Shown: one piece after another, positions 1 through 12,872 of the stretch
Numbering within the stretch: the first letter of the stretch is position 1
Layout: the number at the start of each line of letters is the position of its first letter
Assembly: GCA_951799445.1 (NCBI GenBank)
Contig: OX637289.1
Coordinates: 46,352,264-46,416,263 of the forward strand
Reading direction: 5' to 3'
Length of the DNA stretch: 64,000 nucleotides
From: Pseudisothecium myosuroides
Taxonomy: Eukaryota > Streptophyta > Bryopsida > Hypnales > Lembophyllaceae
Program-made: the position numbers and the translations under genes
Notes under the pieces: model-generated
Seen by the model: the letters and a program-made list of their open reading frames with translations, nothing else
The model's database searches: none
Told to the model about the DNA's origin: nothing

Positions 1-189
1 GGGCCACTCTCTGAATGGAACAGAAATCAATTCAGAAATTAACTCTCTTGAGAGCGACGATTATAAGAGGTAAGAAACTTCAGATTAAATTTCTCAGACC
101 AAAGGACATAAAACTTCAGATTTGCATGAAATTATCACTCCAGATGATTTTGCGGCCTACAGAAGATCCTTCTCTAATCTCCAAGTCAT

Positions 190-780
190 TCTTAACCCCT
201 AAATGATGGACCTATGACCACTGATTCCAAGCTTCACTGCCCAACACTCAATTTTTTGCCATTTTGCAACTAGATATGTATGAAAAATTTTATATTTATT
301 TTTCAGAGATGAAACCACATGTTTTCTTCACTTCACCAAAAATTTAGATTTTTTTGTGGAAAATTGATTTTTTTGAGAATTTTTGAAGAAAAAGTGAAGG
401 AAAATCACATCAAATAGATAATTATTTCAAAAAATCTGAAAATTTCACCATGTGTGTATATTACAATGACAAACATCATGGTGTAAACTCAATTTCCGTG
501 TCATTCTATAATTAGAAAATAATAGACATTGAAAATGCACCTCAAGTTCAATATGCAATAAAATATTCAATATTAGGAATTTTTTCAAAATTCAAATTGG
601 AGTAGAAACTAGAGTAGATGACCTTCATTTTGTTAGTTGGGCTCAAACTCAAAAAATATCATTTTTGTGGAGAAATTTCAGATTTCAAGCAAGGAGCAAC
701 AACTTCCCAAAATACACTAAAATAGCATATTTTGTGATCCGTTTTTTTGACTAACTTCTCATTCACTTGCAGACAAACAG
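190..780. repeat. AT-rich dispersed repeat, family A copy 1
   Basis: This stretch is about 75% A/T and non-coding. It aligns by eye, in the same order, with 9411-9960 and 10155-10690. Shared landmarks are a TTTGCAACTA.ATATG block, an agaGATg/aATTACATg block, AAATTTAGATTTTTT, AAAAAGTGAA and a late TTCATTT...TTGGGCTCAAA block. The 5' side of each copy begins near a CCTAAATGATGG/CCTAAATGGATGG motif. No open frame of note, no TIR and no TSD was found. It is probably a non-autonomous or decayed transposon segment; its class is unknown. Confidence 0.5.
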
Positions 781-1621
781 TTGCAAGACTACAAACTCGA
801 TTGGATTCTCTTCATAACGCCACATGGAAGGTCACCTAGGAAAATATAGATGAAAAAGTGAATTCAATCTCTTTCCAGCTCATCTTGTTGTCATCCAAAC
901 GCCATGGAATGGCGCTGGCGTCGTTACAGGGTTAATTCATAAACCATAGGAAAAAGAAGCTCTTGAGCTGAGTCACGAGAGATACATCAGCACATGCGGA
1001 AATGGCAGCAAAAAAAGTTCATATCCAGTTGATATTCACTCATAAGAACGGTAGATTATCAAAATGACAAGTTTGTTACTTCTGACAATTTGATGGTACA
1101 GAAGAAAAACGTAACTCAATCTCGTTCCGGTGCTAGTCATCCATCCCGAGATTAACAATGCCTCAGCCAAATCCAGCTGCACTAGTTGCAACAATTAATG
1201 GCCAGGTCGTGAAGTATTCCTTTGTGAAATGGTATGCCCAGTGAATGTCCGGACATGCAGCTGCAAGTTGCGTAAATATAGCGTAAAATATTAAAAAAAC
1301 AAGTTAGCACTCGATCTTTCCAACTAGGATCCTTCATCCTCAGGTATATTTACATGATGCACGATTGAATTTGTGACCATGAACGACTGCAGATTTTAAT
1401 GCACCTGTTCCGATCAAGCTCCCATGCCAGTGAGGGGCATGTATTGTGGTTGGAATTCATGGTCCTCCCCTTGATGTTCGCCTCCAAGCAAGTTCACCTA
1501 CAGGTAACGAAAAAATTCCATGAAGGTGAGTGCCCTGATCAATCATGACAAATCTCATCAGGCCAGGACCAAAAAAGAAAGTTATATGACGTATACATCA
1601 CACATTCACAACACATTCAAA

Positions 1622-4600
1622 TTACCATCTCACAAAAAAAAATAGCACGTACACAAGGCGTCGGTATAAAAATACCTTAATAATTTCCGATCTTGAATGT
1701 GGATTATTATAAGCCACGAGCATACAGAAGTGAAAGTCCTGCATCGATTTATCCCAACAGAAGTTAAAGTTTCAATAGTCATGGATGATGCCTACAAATA
1801 AATAAATATCTGTCATCTAACTGCTACCCAAGGAAAAGTTCAACGAAAAGAAACAGTACTGTCCCGAATTGCTCACAGAAAAAAATCTGGTGAATCGAAC
1901 TATATTAGTATATGCGACACGCAGAGGCTTTTACTAAAGACACTCTGAAAATGACAGATTCATGTGAAAAGGAGAAATCAGGACTGCAAGACATGCCGAT
2001 TGCTGAAGGCAAACTTGAGGAGAGGAACGTAGTGAACAGTGACAGGAGGAAAGAACAAACAAATAACTCACCTTAAATAGATCACCTCGCAGCGACTGCA
2101 CATACAAGGAATTCCTCAAGCCTCGGCCCTGCAACAAGAATCACAAAAATTGATTCACACCTGAAGATTTCGCCAGTATCGTCAAACCCTAGATCAAATC
2201 TGATGGAAGTCGAGGGTAATATTGAGTAATCTACAGAGAAAAAATATTGCTTCCATGGATACCAAGAGTGCTTGGCATGCTCGCAATATAATGACGATAT
2301 GTCCAATTCATGTCTAATTCATGTCCAATTCATAGATCCAAAATTAGTACTAGTTCGTGTAATTACCCATTTTTTAGTATGCATACCATTCTGTCATTCA
2401 AACTAGTCTCTATTAATTCTGAAATTATTAAGACAACATCATATGCACTGAAGTACGACTGAAGAATTACCTCCACTGCAATATCCCGAAGTCGCCTGCC
2501 AGTTTGAGCACAACAAACACGGACGACATTCTCTTCGCAGCTGCCACTTATGATATAATCACGCCCGTTTAGGTAATAAGAGCGTGTGTAGTTTCCACTG
2601 CTGCTCTTTGGAGTTATGTCAAATTTCAAGTGAAGCCTCCCGTCCACTGCTAGATATTGCCTTACCTGAGACGTACATCAAGTTAATACGGAACAACAAA
2701 ACCCTGGACCAACCTGCACGAAAAAATCATTCTAAAACAGACTACCTAGCCATTCACTGACAGAGTTACTAGAAATTACAGACAGATCATCACGTGAATT
2801 GGTGAGGTTCGCAAGGCTCTGAGGAAGGATTGGCCATTGATAAAAACTAAGCAATTAGAACTTACAAAATAATCCAGGAAGTATGTGTAAAAAAAAATAG
2901 GTAAAAGTAACTGGTAGTAACGACTATTTATATCGATTTCAGTACAAGCGGCTCGAGCATTCATGACCTGTAAGAAGTGCGGATAATTGCTCACCTCGTT
3001 ATCAACAGCTGAGGAAAGGAGATAATGATCGTCCCGTGAAAAGCAAACCATAACATTGCCTCGGTTGCTCTTAACAGTGTAGAGTGGCTGCGTAACTTTC
3101 TGTCTCAAATCCCACATCTTGATCTCCTTGTCGAAGGAAGAAGTGGCGAATATCTGGGGTGAGTGATTTGCAAATTTCACCACGTTAATATGTTCTTTGT
3201 GAAGGTCCCGAAAAGTCTGCAACTGCGTGCCTGTGCGAAGGTCATAAAGACCGACATGATTGGAGTATCCACTTGCCACAAAATAATCATCTGTTGAATT
3301 TATATGGACGGACGTTAGCTGCTCGAAATCATCGTAAGTGTAGATTGTAGGACTCCTCCCGTTGCGGCTTCCGATGCTCCCAGCTCCAGGTTGCCGACCC
3401 CAATTTCTATGATTACCCTGGGGTTGATATCCACTGGAAACACTTGAAGCAGTATTGCGTCTATTGGCCGATATCATGGAGGCTCGCATATGATTCACGT
3501 CATAGAGTTGGAGACATCCATTGTCAGATCCAGCAATCAGCTGCACAAGATGAGGAGTGAAATTATCGTCAGTCAGCAAAATTAGCCAAACAGAGGTTTC
3601 AGATAACTAAGAGAATAGAGAAGAAAACAGTGAGGAGCACACGACTGAGTTAGGGTACAGTACCTTGTTTGGGTCTTTATTCAACCAGCAGAGTCCTAGA
3701 ATGCTGTGTGGAGCACCAATTGATTGCACATATCCCACGACCTCGTCACTCTCATGATTGATAACGACCACCTCTCCCTGCAGTGTTCCAAACACCATGT
3801 AGCTGGATTCTGTAGGGTGATACTCAAACTGGCGTGGTCGACATCGCTTCCCACCTTCCCAACTTGGTTTCTTGAAACGGCAGATGCTCTTGGTTGCCGG
3901 CCATGCGTTTGTTCCCATTTTGGCAGCAGACAGAGAACGAGTGTAGGCCGCAGGACTCCTCGCAATATCTATGTATCCCACCCTACTACCACTAGGGACT
4001 CTACCACCAAAACCACCTGTTTCCCGTCGCTGAAGAACCTGCACATTAAGAAAACAAAACAGTATTATGAAACCCAACCAGCATGAGTCCATCTCAATCA
4101 AGGTTCCTTCACTTCTGGTTCTCGGTAGCAGGGATTAAAGTAGTACCTGAAGCACACTCTCCTTCATCTTCCGCTTATTTGCCATTGGCTCGAACCGCTC
4201 CTCAAACACACAACGAGCTTTTCCTCTTTCGTTCTCCAGTATGGCGATGTTATCTAGTACTTGAAGGTCTGGCAGCATTGAAATCATAAACTCACGGTAG
4301 CCCTTTTCGTAGCAGATAGGAGATGCATGACGAGCACCAGGCCCCTGAGCCCATTCATGCATGGAATTATACTTCGACTCTTCTCCATCTTCACCCGAGC
4401 TTTCCGCACCTCCCTCACTAACCCCTTCTCCACTCCCATCACTTAGCCTAAAACTGCTCCTCCGGTTGGCCTCCCGAAGAAAGGCAGCTGCTTCTCGAGA
4501 AGTAGGGTTCGTCCTTGTGGCAACAACTCTCTCAAGAGCTTCTAACATTGATATGTCAGCACCTTCGAATTCTAATCCCCCTGCTCTTTCCCTCACAGAG

Positions 4601-6981
4601 GCAGCAGACAGAATTCTCTCTATTGAAGTCCTTGCTTCTGGTAGAAGACTAGAGTCGTCCAGGTCAATAAGATCCAAAATCGCGTGTCTATCATGATTTT
4701 CATCTTCGTTAGCCTCTTCATACGGTGTCACAGGTTGGGAGGGAAGCTCTTCGTCTACCATGGTGCCTCTACTCTCCGGGTCACCTTGATCTTCGCTACT
4801 TTCTCTTATAAGATCATTATGGAAGACGCTAGCGTTATCCTCCCTGATAACATCCATATCTTGGCTCTCACTTGGAAGCACTCCAACAATCTGCAAGCAC
4901 ACCAACACGATCTTCTTTCAATTTAAAAGGAAATTGATCCACAAAGAAAAAACATTATCAACACTCATAAAATATAAGAGTTCTCTCCAATAGCAAACCC
5001 AGACCTGCTCAGCATCACTTTCTTCTGCAGATTCCGCACTTGAGTTGCCAGATATTTGATTGTCTTCTGATTCTGCATCTGTAAATACATGCTCTGAATC
5101 GTCCTCACTTCCTGAAAAATCAGATGGAGCAAAGCCATTGGACTCATACTCCTCTCCACTCCTCAAAGGCGGTGGTGCCCACGGCTGAGCCTGACTCCTC
5201 TCTAAACCACCCTGTCATATACAGAAAAAATTACCGTTTCACAAATCTCCTGTAGCTCGAAAAATGCGAAAAAAAAATCCATCCACTCTGTGCAACTACG
5301 CTTGAAACACCCACCAATGCTAATATGGAATGACACAGATGAGTAAGCACAATATTTGCATAACCTAATATATTACAAATAGAAAAATACGATGCACTTG
5401 ACTGTACAACATTATACCTGGTATAAATGTTTAGTACCACCATCTTGCAGACTTTTTACTAGATCTGCACAGTGGCCTGTCCCTTTACAACACGAACACC
5501 TTTGAAAGCGAAGCTCTCGTAATGCTAAAAGCTTGCGCAAAGCTGCACTGGTTGTCCACAAGTTCATGACGCCAGTACGACACATAGAGAGTTTGGAAAG
5601 CTTCGGCATAGAACTAAAGCACCCCTCAGGTAAGCAGGTAAGTGGAAGGCAGTAGTCAAGATCCAGGGTGTGTAAGTTGGGAAAATGTCCCAACATCTCC
5701 ATTTTACGAATGCGAGAGGAACTAAGATCCATACTTTGACAATCAATCCCACCTTGAAATAGCTCCCTGTCAACAAAGAAGTAATATCAGAAACAATATA
5801 AAGAATCAGGAAAGATTTTCAATGATACAACTGTATTCAAACTGTAGATAACCGACCAGTTGAAGTTAGTAAATGGACAGAGGATTCAGTGTCATAACAA
5901 ATTTCAAAAAACATACCTCACAGCTTCTCGCCCGAAAACATTGTCTCGTAAGTCTACCTTTCGAAGCTTGCAACCCACAGCTCGCATGACTTGAACCAGC
6001 AGTGACCAACTTAAATTCGAATCTCTGTTCCTATATACAACATCGACTGCATCTAAATCTGATCTTTCGACTGCTGACAACGTCTCAATGAGAGGTTCCA
6101 TGTCAGTATCTTGGAGCTCATCCAAAATAAGCATTAGAGTTTGTTTCTCCTTCTTCGTATGCTGAGTTCGAACCTGCCACATTGGGTAGCAAATAAAACT
6201 CGACTTTTCAGATTTCCTCTACAATCCCAAGAGAATCGATCGAAGCATTATCCATTCTGAGTGATAGGTTAAACACGAATCTTTCCTCGCAGGTCGACAT
6301 AAATAATGCTAAAAACCAAACATTCTGTTTTTGATGTATCACTCTGCAAATTGGGCGCCCTAGACACCACTAGTAGAAGCGCAAGAGAAATAGTACATTA
6401 TGCTGCAGTTGCACTCACCATAAGAAGAATTTGACATAAGCAGAAATCCTTAGGAATGCAAAAAAAAAAGAAGGTAATGTCTCACAAATTATATGTTTAG
6501 CAGAAAAATCATTACAAATCAGACTTGAATTCTCAAGAAGAATTTCGTTATTCCTTCCTTCTATGCGTTACCAACAACGGTGAAGTTATTTGAGATGCAA
6601 GAACTGCAAGCTCACCTTGTCCAAGGTTGCGGAGATAACACCACTAGGAGTCGTGCCATACCTTTCGCATGCACTAATATACCTGCAAAATCAAGTCAGC
6701 ATAAGCAAAAACAATATTCAAATATTCCATTAAAAAGACACACTGCATAGTGTACACATGGGATATTCCTTGATACAGATCTGCCACCAAATTCAGAAAG
6801 CTTTAGTATAACCAAAAACTCTCTCAGAAGTAATAGATAGCTGAGTTTGTACACAGGGTAAGTTCATGAGTACATTGGTGGATAACCACAAATTGGAAGT
6901 CAATTTCATCTTCGAGCTACCTTGAAAATGCATAAGAACCTACCGGTCGTTTAGAGCATTATGATCGCAAGGAGTGTCCAT
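1622..6981 (-). CDS. LRR-WD40 repeat protein (DWD-like), 11 exons, 983 aa
   Basis: Eleven exons join in phase with GT/AG introns: 6944-6981, 6616-6682, 5917-6173, 5418-5766, 5005-5211, 4147-4890, 3664-4038, 2995-3540, 2471-2665, 2072-2128, 1622-1738 (2952 nt). The start is the ATG at 6981 (MDTPCDHNALND). Exons 3-4 carry leucine-rich repeats (LRKVDLRDNVFGREAVR, NLHTLDLDYCLPLTCLPEG). Exons 5-6 are acidic and Ser/Glu-rich, probably disordered. Exons 7-10 form a WD40 propeller with VASGYSNHVGLYDLRTG and TSSFDKEIKMWDLRQK; the WDLR ends fit a DWD box for docking to DDB1-CUL4, which is an inference. The role is probably a substrate receptor or scaffold. The last exon (DFHFCMLVAYNNPHSRSEIIKV) matches the expected end of a propeller, but its final ~15 residues may be a recent stop shift. 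The frame is intact throughout. The structure is secure; the exact orthologue is not known to me. Confidence 0.88.
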
Positions 6982-8480
6982 TGTCTTCCTCTTTAATCCC
7001 CAACAGCAATCTGCCTCACACAAGCACTTCAAGCGTACATGGAAACACAGGAACTATTCGCATACTTCAGAAAGAAAAAGATTCTCCTGGAGGATGCAAC
7101 CAAATCGATAAAGAAATGTCGAATTTGTACTTGAGCGCAACCATCAGCGGCCACACATGTGCGTCGTCCATTCCCTGCAGTCAACCGCACAGGAGAATGA
7201 GCACCATCACCAACCAGAATTTCAGCTCGCCAGTCTATAAACTTATTCGCAACACAGTTCGTGGTTCCAAACTCGTTGGCACTTAATGCAACCTTGTTTG
7301 CACTTTGTAGGTTTGCAGTTGGTGCATTTATTCGCCAGAGTCCACAACTTCCCACTCGTCGTAAAAATTGCGGGGATGCGTCGGAAATCGCTTGAGATTC
7401 TCACGTATGATCGGATGACGCAACAAATTACCGAAGGATACCTACGGTCATCTAAATGATCAGCGGCGCCGCCTCGTTGTTCTCACAACGTTCTTCTAGC
7501 GGCATCAATCTGATGTCCAAATCGAAAAGCTTACTATAAATTTTCCTTTCACAAATTCTACATATCTAATGCTTTGCGAATCACCATGGAGTATTATCGA
7601 ATCAAATCAAATCAAGACGGCTGTCTGACACCGCTTTTCATTAATTCCTGTCCCCGATCTTCAGCTAAACACCCTGTCTACCCTAAAATTTACGATCGCA
7701 AAACAGGCAAAAGATTCCACAGGCACTCTCCAGCAGCAGCACGTCTCGAAATTCGCAATCATTGGAAAATTTCAGCGTCAGTCTCTCACCCTAAATACAC
7801 ACACTTCACACCAAAATTTGCAAGAACCCTTACTTGAACGACACGCACTCGAAGTCGTCGAATTCCAGCAATCTCTCAGCAGCACATCGCTCCGGGACAA
7901 TGCGAGCACCTAATAGCACCTCCTTTGAAACCTCACCTCGTACAAAACCTACCTGCAAGTCACCGAATTGCATCGCCACACCGCCAGAACCCTCTCCCTC
8001 TCCCTCGCCTGGAAAAACGTTCCAGCATGCAATCTAACCAAAAATGAACGACCTCCAAGGTAGAAGAAAGCGAGGGATTCGTGTTAGGGACGCAATCTCG
8101 GCGCGAAAGAATGGCGAAAAGACATGACAGGAAGCGGCAAGGTCGGATTCGATAATTAATAAATCGCCCGGCAATTGCAAGCGTTGCGAGACGAGAATTG
8201 TGTGACGGGGAGTAAGGGAGCTGCTTGGAGACCTCAGGAGATTACTACGGAGCTGGTGCTGCGAGGATTGACGCAGGGGCTATGGCGATGATCAGCTTCG
8301 ATTGCACTTCGCCTTCGCCATGATCGTCTGTCTTTCATCTTCGTGCTTTAGAGAAGGGGCGCCCTTGGAACGGGCCGGGTCGGGCTGGAACGGGCCGGGC
8401 TGGGTGGGAGTGGTGTGCCCCGGAAATCGGCACCTGAATTGGCTTACACGTGGCAACTAATCAGCTCCTAGCTTGGTATA
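6982..8480. other. 5' flanking region of the LRR-WD40 gene
   Basis: No convincing gene was found. Short open frames on both strands (for example 7574-7837) have no recognisable domain and no splice partners. The segment should hold the promoter and 5' UTR of the minus-strand LRR-WD40 gene. At 8357-8411 a short GGGCCGGG/CGGGCTGGAACGGGC direct repeat occurs. A TATA-like or other defined promoter element could not be assigned. Confidence 0.4.
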
Positions 8481-8884
8481 ATGAGCTTTTTTAGGTGTCT
8501 TTTCACAATCCAGAATAATCCTCCCAATTTTACCTTAATTTCTGTCGATTTTGAAATTCCCCCCTTAAACTTGTCAAACACTAAATCCTCCACTCAAACT
8601 AAGACTAACAAGGTGAATTTTGTGTTTTCCGGGGATAAAAGAAAAAAAAAAAAAAACTATTTTGAGCCGATGTTGTAGACCTCTTCTAGCTAATTTTGGG
8701 CCTCTAATTGCAAATATGACTTCAAAATTTGCAAAATTTTTCATATGTTGCAAATAAAAAATTCTTGTGTTTTTCCCAAGAATAAATTCGGCCCATAGGG
8801 CCTACTTCAAATATAAGATTTAGTGTCCTCCTTAAACCTGAAAATGGACGGCGACTAAGGTAACCCCCCCCATTCCCGACCAGT

Positions 8885-9125
8885 GACCCATTCCCGACCT
8901 ATAGGTGCACGTATTTCTGACCACGCTTAGAATGCGATTTTTTTTTGTTTTCAAGGTTGGAACTAATAAATACATGACACATGTTCCAAGTTGTGAAAAA
9001 AAAATAGGAAATAATGATTAGGTAAAAAGTTATTGAATGATCGGAATTGGAAGAGTCTAGACATTGGCCATAGGTCTGGCACACTTTTTGCCTCCCAAAA
9101 TTCATACTAATTTCAATTCAAGCAA
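8885..9125. repeat. Dispersed repeat, family B copy 1
   Basis: This segment matches 12475-12715 in the same orientation with numerous substitutions. Shared blocks include GACACATG, AGGAAATA.TGA, GATCRGAATT, CTAGACATTGG/CTAAACATTGG, and TTTTTG.CTCCCAAAATTCATA near the right end. No coding potential and no TIR were seen. The two copies flank the family A tandem pair and the AT-rich DNA up to the Helentron. Confidence 0.5.
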
Positions 9126-9291
9126 TAAAATTACCAATTTTTTTGCAATCCATGTCATTTCTATTGATGTAGCTCTGAAAAATATTTGTTTTGCCTTCAC
9201 TTCTCCGGATCATGTCGGAATTCTTTATTCGGTCGATTAAGGGGGGACCTTAATGGTCAGGTAAATACCTTGCAAGTCTTGATTACGCAAT

Positions 9292-9410
9292 GGAAGAACC
9301 ATTGGTTGGAGCATTGTTGAGTATAATCTGTCGTTCCCCACTCGAGGCTCTCGCCTCTTGTTGGGGACTGGCAGATTATATTCAAAAATGCTCCTTCCAA
9401 TGGCTATTCC
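9292..9410. repeat. Imperfect 49-bp inverted repeat (hairpin element)
   Basis: The left arm is 9292-9340 and the right arm is 9362-9410. The reverse complement of the right arm agrees with the left at about 41 of 49 positions, with a 21-bp loop that is itself CTC/GAG rich. Shared blocks are CCATTGG, GGAGCATT, TATAATCTG and TCCCCA. It could be a MITE-like fold-back, a small structured RNA or a terminator-like hairpin. There is no TSD I can defend. Confidence 0.6.
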
Positions 9411-10690
9411 ATATTACATTTTAATCCTAAATGGATGGGACAATGACCACTTTTTGAAACCTGAAAGTCCCTCTTTATGTGTCCATTCTGCAACTATATA
9501 TGCTTGAAATTTTTTTTAATTATTTTTTAAGAAATGTAATTACATAGGTTTTTGTAAGTTTTCAGATCTTTTTGTGAAAATTTTAAAACAATTGTGAGAT
9601 TTTTGATTAAAAAATGAATAAAATTTGTATAAGTACAAAATATGTTTAAAAAATATTTAAAAACTTCTTCAAAGGTGTCTATTATAATGTAAAATATCAT
9701 AGTCTTAAAAAATTACCATGTCATTTTAAATTTAGAACATCAATATTCCACAATAATAAATTCAATGTTCAAATTGCAATACAATATTTAAATTTAGTGA
9801 TTTTTCAAATTTTCAAATTAAAATAAGAAACTAGGCTTCTTAAGATTCATTTCATCAATTGGTCTCAAATTCAAAAAAGATCGTTTTTTGGCTTAAATTC
9901 AAATCTAGAGAAAAAAACATAACTTGCTAAATACATTATATGGTACTCTATGGACTTGCCATTTTCTTTAGTAGAAAAGTCAAAATATACTACAAGGACA
10001 GAATATCAAACATTTTTCATTGAAATTTGGTTCAAACAACTCCACCCTAAATTGGATGAAGAAACATTTTTTTTCCTTAAGATTTCATTGAAATCATCCA
10101 AAGGACACAATACATCATCTTTGGTGTTTCAAAATTAAGACGTTAGAGTTTTGTTAACCCTTACGCCTAAAAGGATGGGCATCAATGACTAAATATTTCA
10201 AAATTCAAAATTCCTCTCTTTGTACATTTTATTTTGCAACTATATATACAATTAAAATTTATTTTATTTTATTTTTTAGAGATATAATTACATGTCTTCA
10301 ACAATTATTAAAAAATTTAGATTTTTTGGTAAAATTTTGAAATTATTGTGAATTTTTAAATAAAAAGTGAAAAAAAATTCAAATGAAATGTAAAGTATGC
10401 TAAAAAAATCTGAAGTTTTCTCCACTGAGGTATATGATATTTTAGACACATCATGGTGCAAAAATATTTAATACATCATTACAAATTTAGAAAATCAAAA
10501 CTCTAAGGTAATCAATCCAAAGTTTAAATTGCAATAGAATACTAAATTTTAGGAATTTTTCAAATTTTTAGATTGGAATAAAAACTAATTTAATAAGCTT
10601 CATTTCATAAGTTGGGCTTAAATTCAAAAAGTTTAATTTACATCAAAAGCAATGATGTAGAAGATGTCAAAATACACGACATTGTGATCC
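9411..10690. repeat. AT-rich dispersed repeat, family A copies 2 and 3 (head to tail)
   Basis: Two diverged copies lie in direct tandem, at about 9411-9960 and 10155-10690. Each repeats the landmarks listed for the 190-780 copy, such as TGCAACTATATAT followed by a poly-T/A tract and ATTACATR. The tandem arrangement suggests local duplication. The short frames at 9950-10138 and 10612-10872 fall inside the repeat and are not supported as genes. Confidence 0.5.
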
Positions 10691-10899
10691 ATGGATCAAG
10701 AATCTTCTTATGTAGAAAGGTCAAAAATACTACAATTAGGCAATATTTAACACCACTTTTAAATTATGTATTCAAGCCTCGATTCAAGCACCTCCCTCAA
10801 AAAATAATTGGATGTAAAAATGCTTTTTTATTAATCTTCCAAGTCCTCACAAACTCATGCATCAACCAATAATTGGCTGTTAGAGGGTTACAAGGTTAA

Positions 10900-12470
10900 T
10901 CTCAAAAAAACAAGACCTAGCACCAATGGACTGTGCTATAAAAGATTTGATTCATGGACCAACAAGTACATCTTCATTTCTATAGTAATTTGAAAAGTCA
11001 TCCATTGGCCATTGTGGGACCTCAACGTTGTTCTAGGGTTAACCCTCAAAGGTCCCCGCATCTAAAAAAGAATGAGCCTTGTTTAAATTTAATTGTAGCT
11101 TCCATAGTAAATGTATATGACGAACTTGCATGAATCCTATATTCAACAAAAGTTAATATATAGCTTTATCTCTTCACCATCTCTGTTGGTATATTCTTCA
11201 AAGTAAGAATAATCTTCTTTGGCTTCATTTGCAATTTTTATCTCACCCTTTGTCATCTTCAGCTATAGATGTTTATATTCTTTTTCATTGAAATTGTTTT
11301 CAAAACCATATTTTCTCCGTGCATACTTTCATTGGCATCTAAACTCTCATCATAATCACTCTTGTTTGAAGTCTCATTAAAATCACTACAATTTGAAGTA
11401 TTATCATAATCACTACTATATGAAGTTTCTCCAAAATCATTGTTTTCTAAAATACCTTCAAGATTAGTAAGTTCATATCCTTATGTTGTCTCTTGGTTGT
11501 TACCATTTGTTTCATCAATATTGAGTATGAAAAAAGTTAGTTTTGCTAAATTTTGGAACAATCTTTGTAGTTTTTTCCTTAGCTTTGCTAGTTGATATGG
11601 CATTTTTAACATCCTCATTTTAACAACCTCATATAACAACCACTTATAATGAGGTTATTTCTTATTGTGATTTGCAAACATCCAAAACCTATGATTCCTT
11701 TATTTGCAATCTAGACATTCTTTTGATTTAACCAACTCGTCTATTTTATCTTTAGGCCAACTTCTTTTATTTTTAATTGTGTTTTTCATTCTTTTATTTT
11801 TGTTTTCATTTGTTTTCTCTTCATCATCAAGACATCTGCTTCTTGATGGCATCCCCATTTTGAATCAATGTTGAAAATAGATCAACGCAAAAATAATAAA
11901 TAACAATTTGAATTACTTTGAAAGCTATTTTTGCTATTGAAAGAGTTTACGTAACGAGTCTATGGTGTATATATAATATAGAAATTTAAAAAAAAATGAA
12001 AATAAAAAAATGAAAGAATTTGCTTCTCATGGGAATTTTTACTATTGTTTTGATGATTATATTGAAATAATTATAATCACTACCAGCCCACAATGATCCA
12101 ATCAATCAAATATGATACAATTCATCAAAGGGCTCTTACACTGGACACCCTGGCAAATTTGATCTGTGATATAGTGCCAAATGGAATTCTTCCTAATGAT
12201 TTCTAGCTAAAGTCACGATGACATCAATTTTTTTTTACTCTATTGGGAGATGTTAAGTTAGGTTCAACTGCTTTAACCTTGTTTATGTTTTTGTACTTTT
12301 TGTTATGTACTATTTTAGCTCTATTAAAGTACTTTTAGGAACTTGATGACTATTCAAACTTACATTTTTTTTGAATAGAGCATCTTGTAGTTATGTTTTG
12401 TAGGTGCACAACAAAGAAACAACTCTCTCATAGCATAGCTTCTTTTGGGTAAGGTAGATGCACAATAGTC
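10900..12470. other. AT-rich intergenic DNA with a possible decayed minus-strand ORF
   Basis: The only item of note is a 52-codon minus-strand frame at 11700-11858. It is Lys/Asn-rich and has an IDELVKSKE segment. An acidic frame follows beyond its stop at about 11300-11450, with repeated S-D-[FY]-[ND]-E-[TS] motifs. Stops separate the two parts. It may be a remnant of a transposon gene; no family was recognised. Confidence 0.25.
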
Positions 12471-12474
12471 GATC

Positions 12475-12715
12475 ACGACCCATAGCCAACCTGTAGGGGC
12501 ACTATTTCCAACCAAGGTTGAAAATGTTGGAATGTCTTTTTTTTAAGTTGGGACTAATAAGATTATGACACATGTCTAAAGTAGTGAGGAAGAAAGTAGG
12601 AAATAGTGAGCGGGAAAGCCGTTTTTTAGATGATCAGAATTAGATGACTCTAAACATTGGTTGTTAGTCCGGACAACTTTTTGACTCCCAAAATTCATAG
12701 TAACTTCAAACAAGA
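12475..12715. repeat. Dispersed repeat, family B copy 2
   Basis: This is the second copy of the 8885-9125 repeat, same strand. It ends about 150 bp before the stop codon of the first Helentron ORF, so the Helentron 3' end probably lies between 12716 and 12870. I see no clean CTRR-type terminus or TSD there. Confidence 0.5.
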
Positions 12716-12872
12716 ACGGTGTGACCGTGAGGCTCTGTCTTGGTGAGCAAGTGTGTCAAAAAAAAATTATCTTATATATCAATATATATAACCAAACATG
12801 AAGTAATAACAAAATATGATTAATATCTCTTTATTTAATAATAAAATAGTACATAAAATACAAAAATTGTTT

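Noticed and set aside
3724..4926. Plus-strand frames over the LRR-WD40 gene
   Set aside because: Shadow frames of well-supported minus-strand exons with conserved WD40 and acidic-linker sequence.
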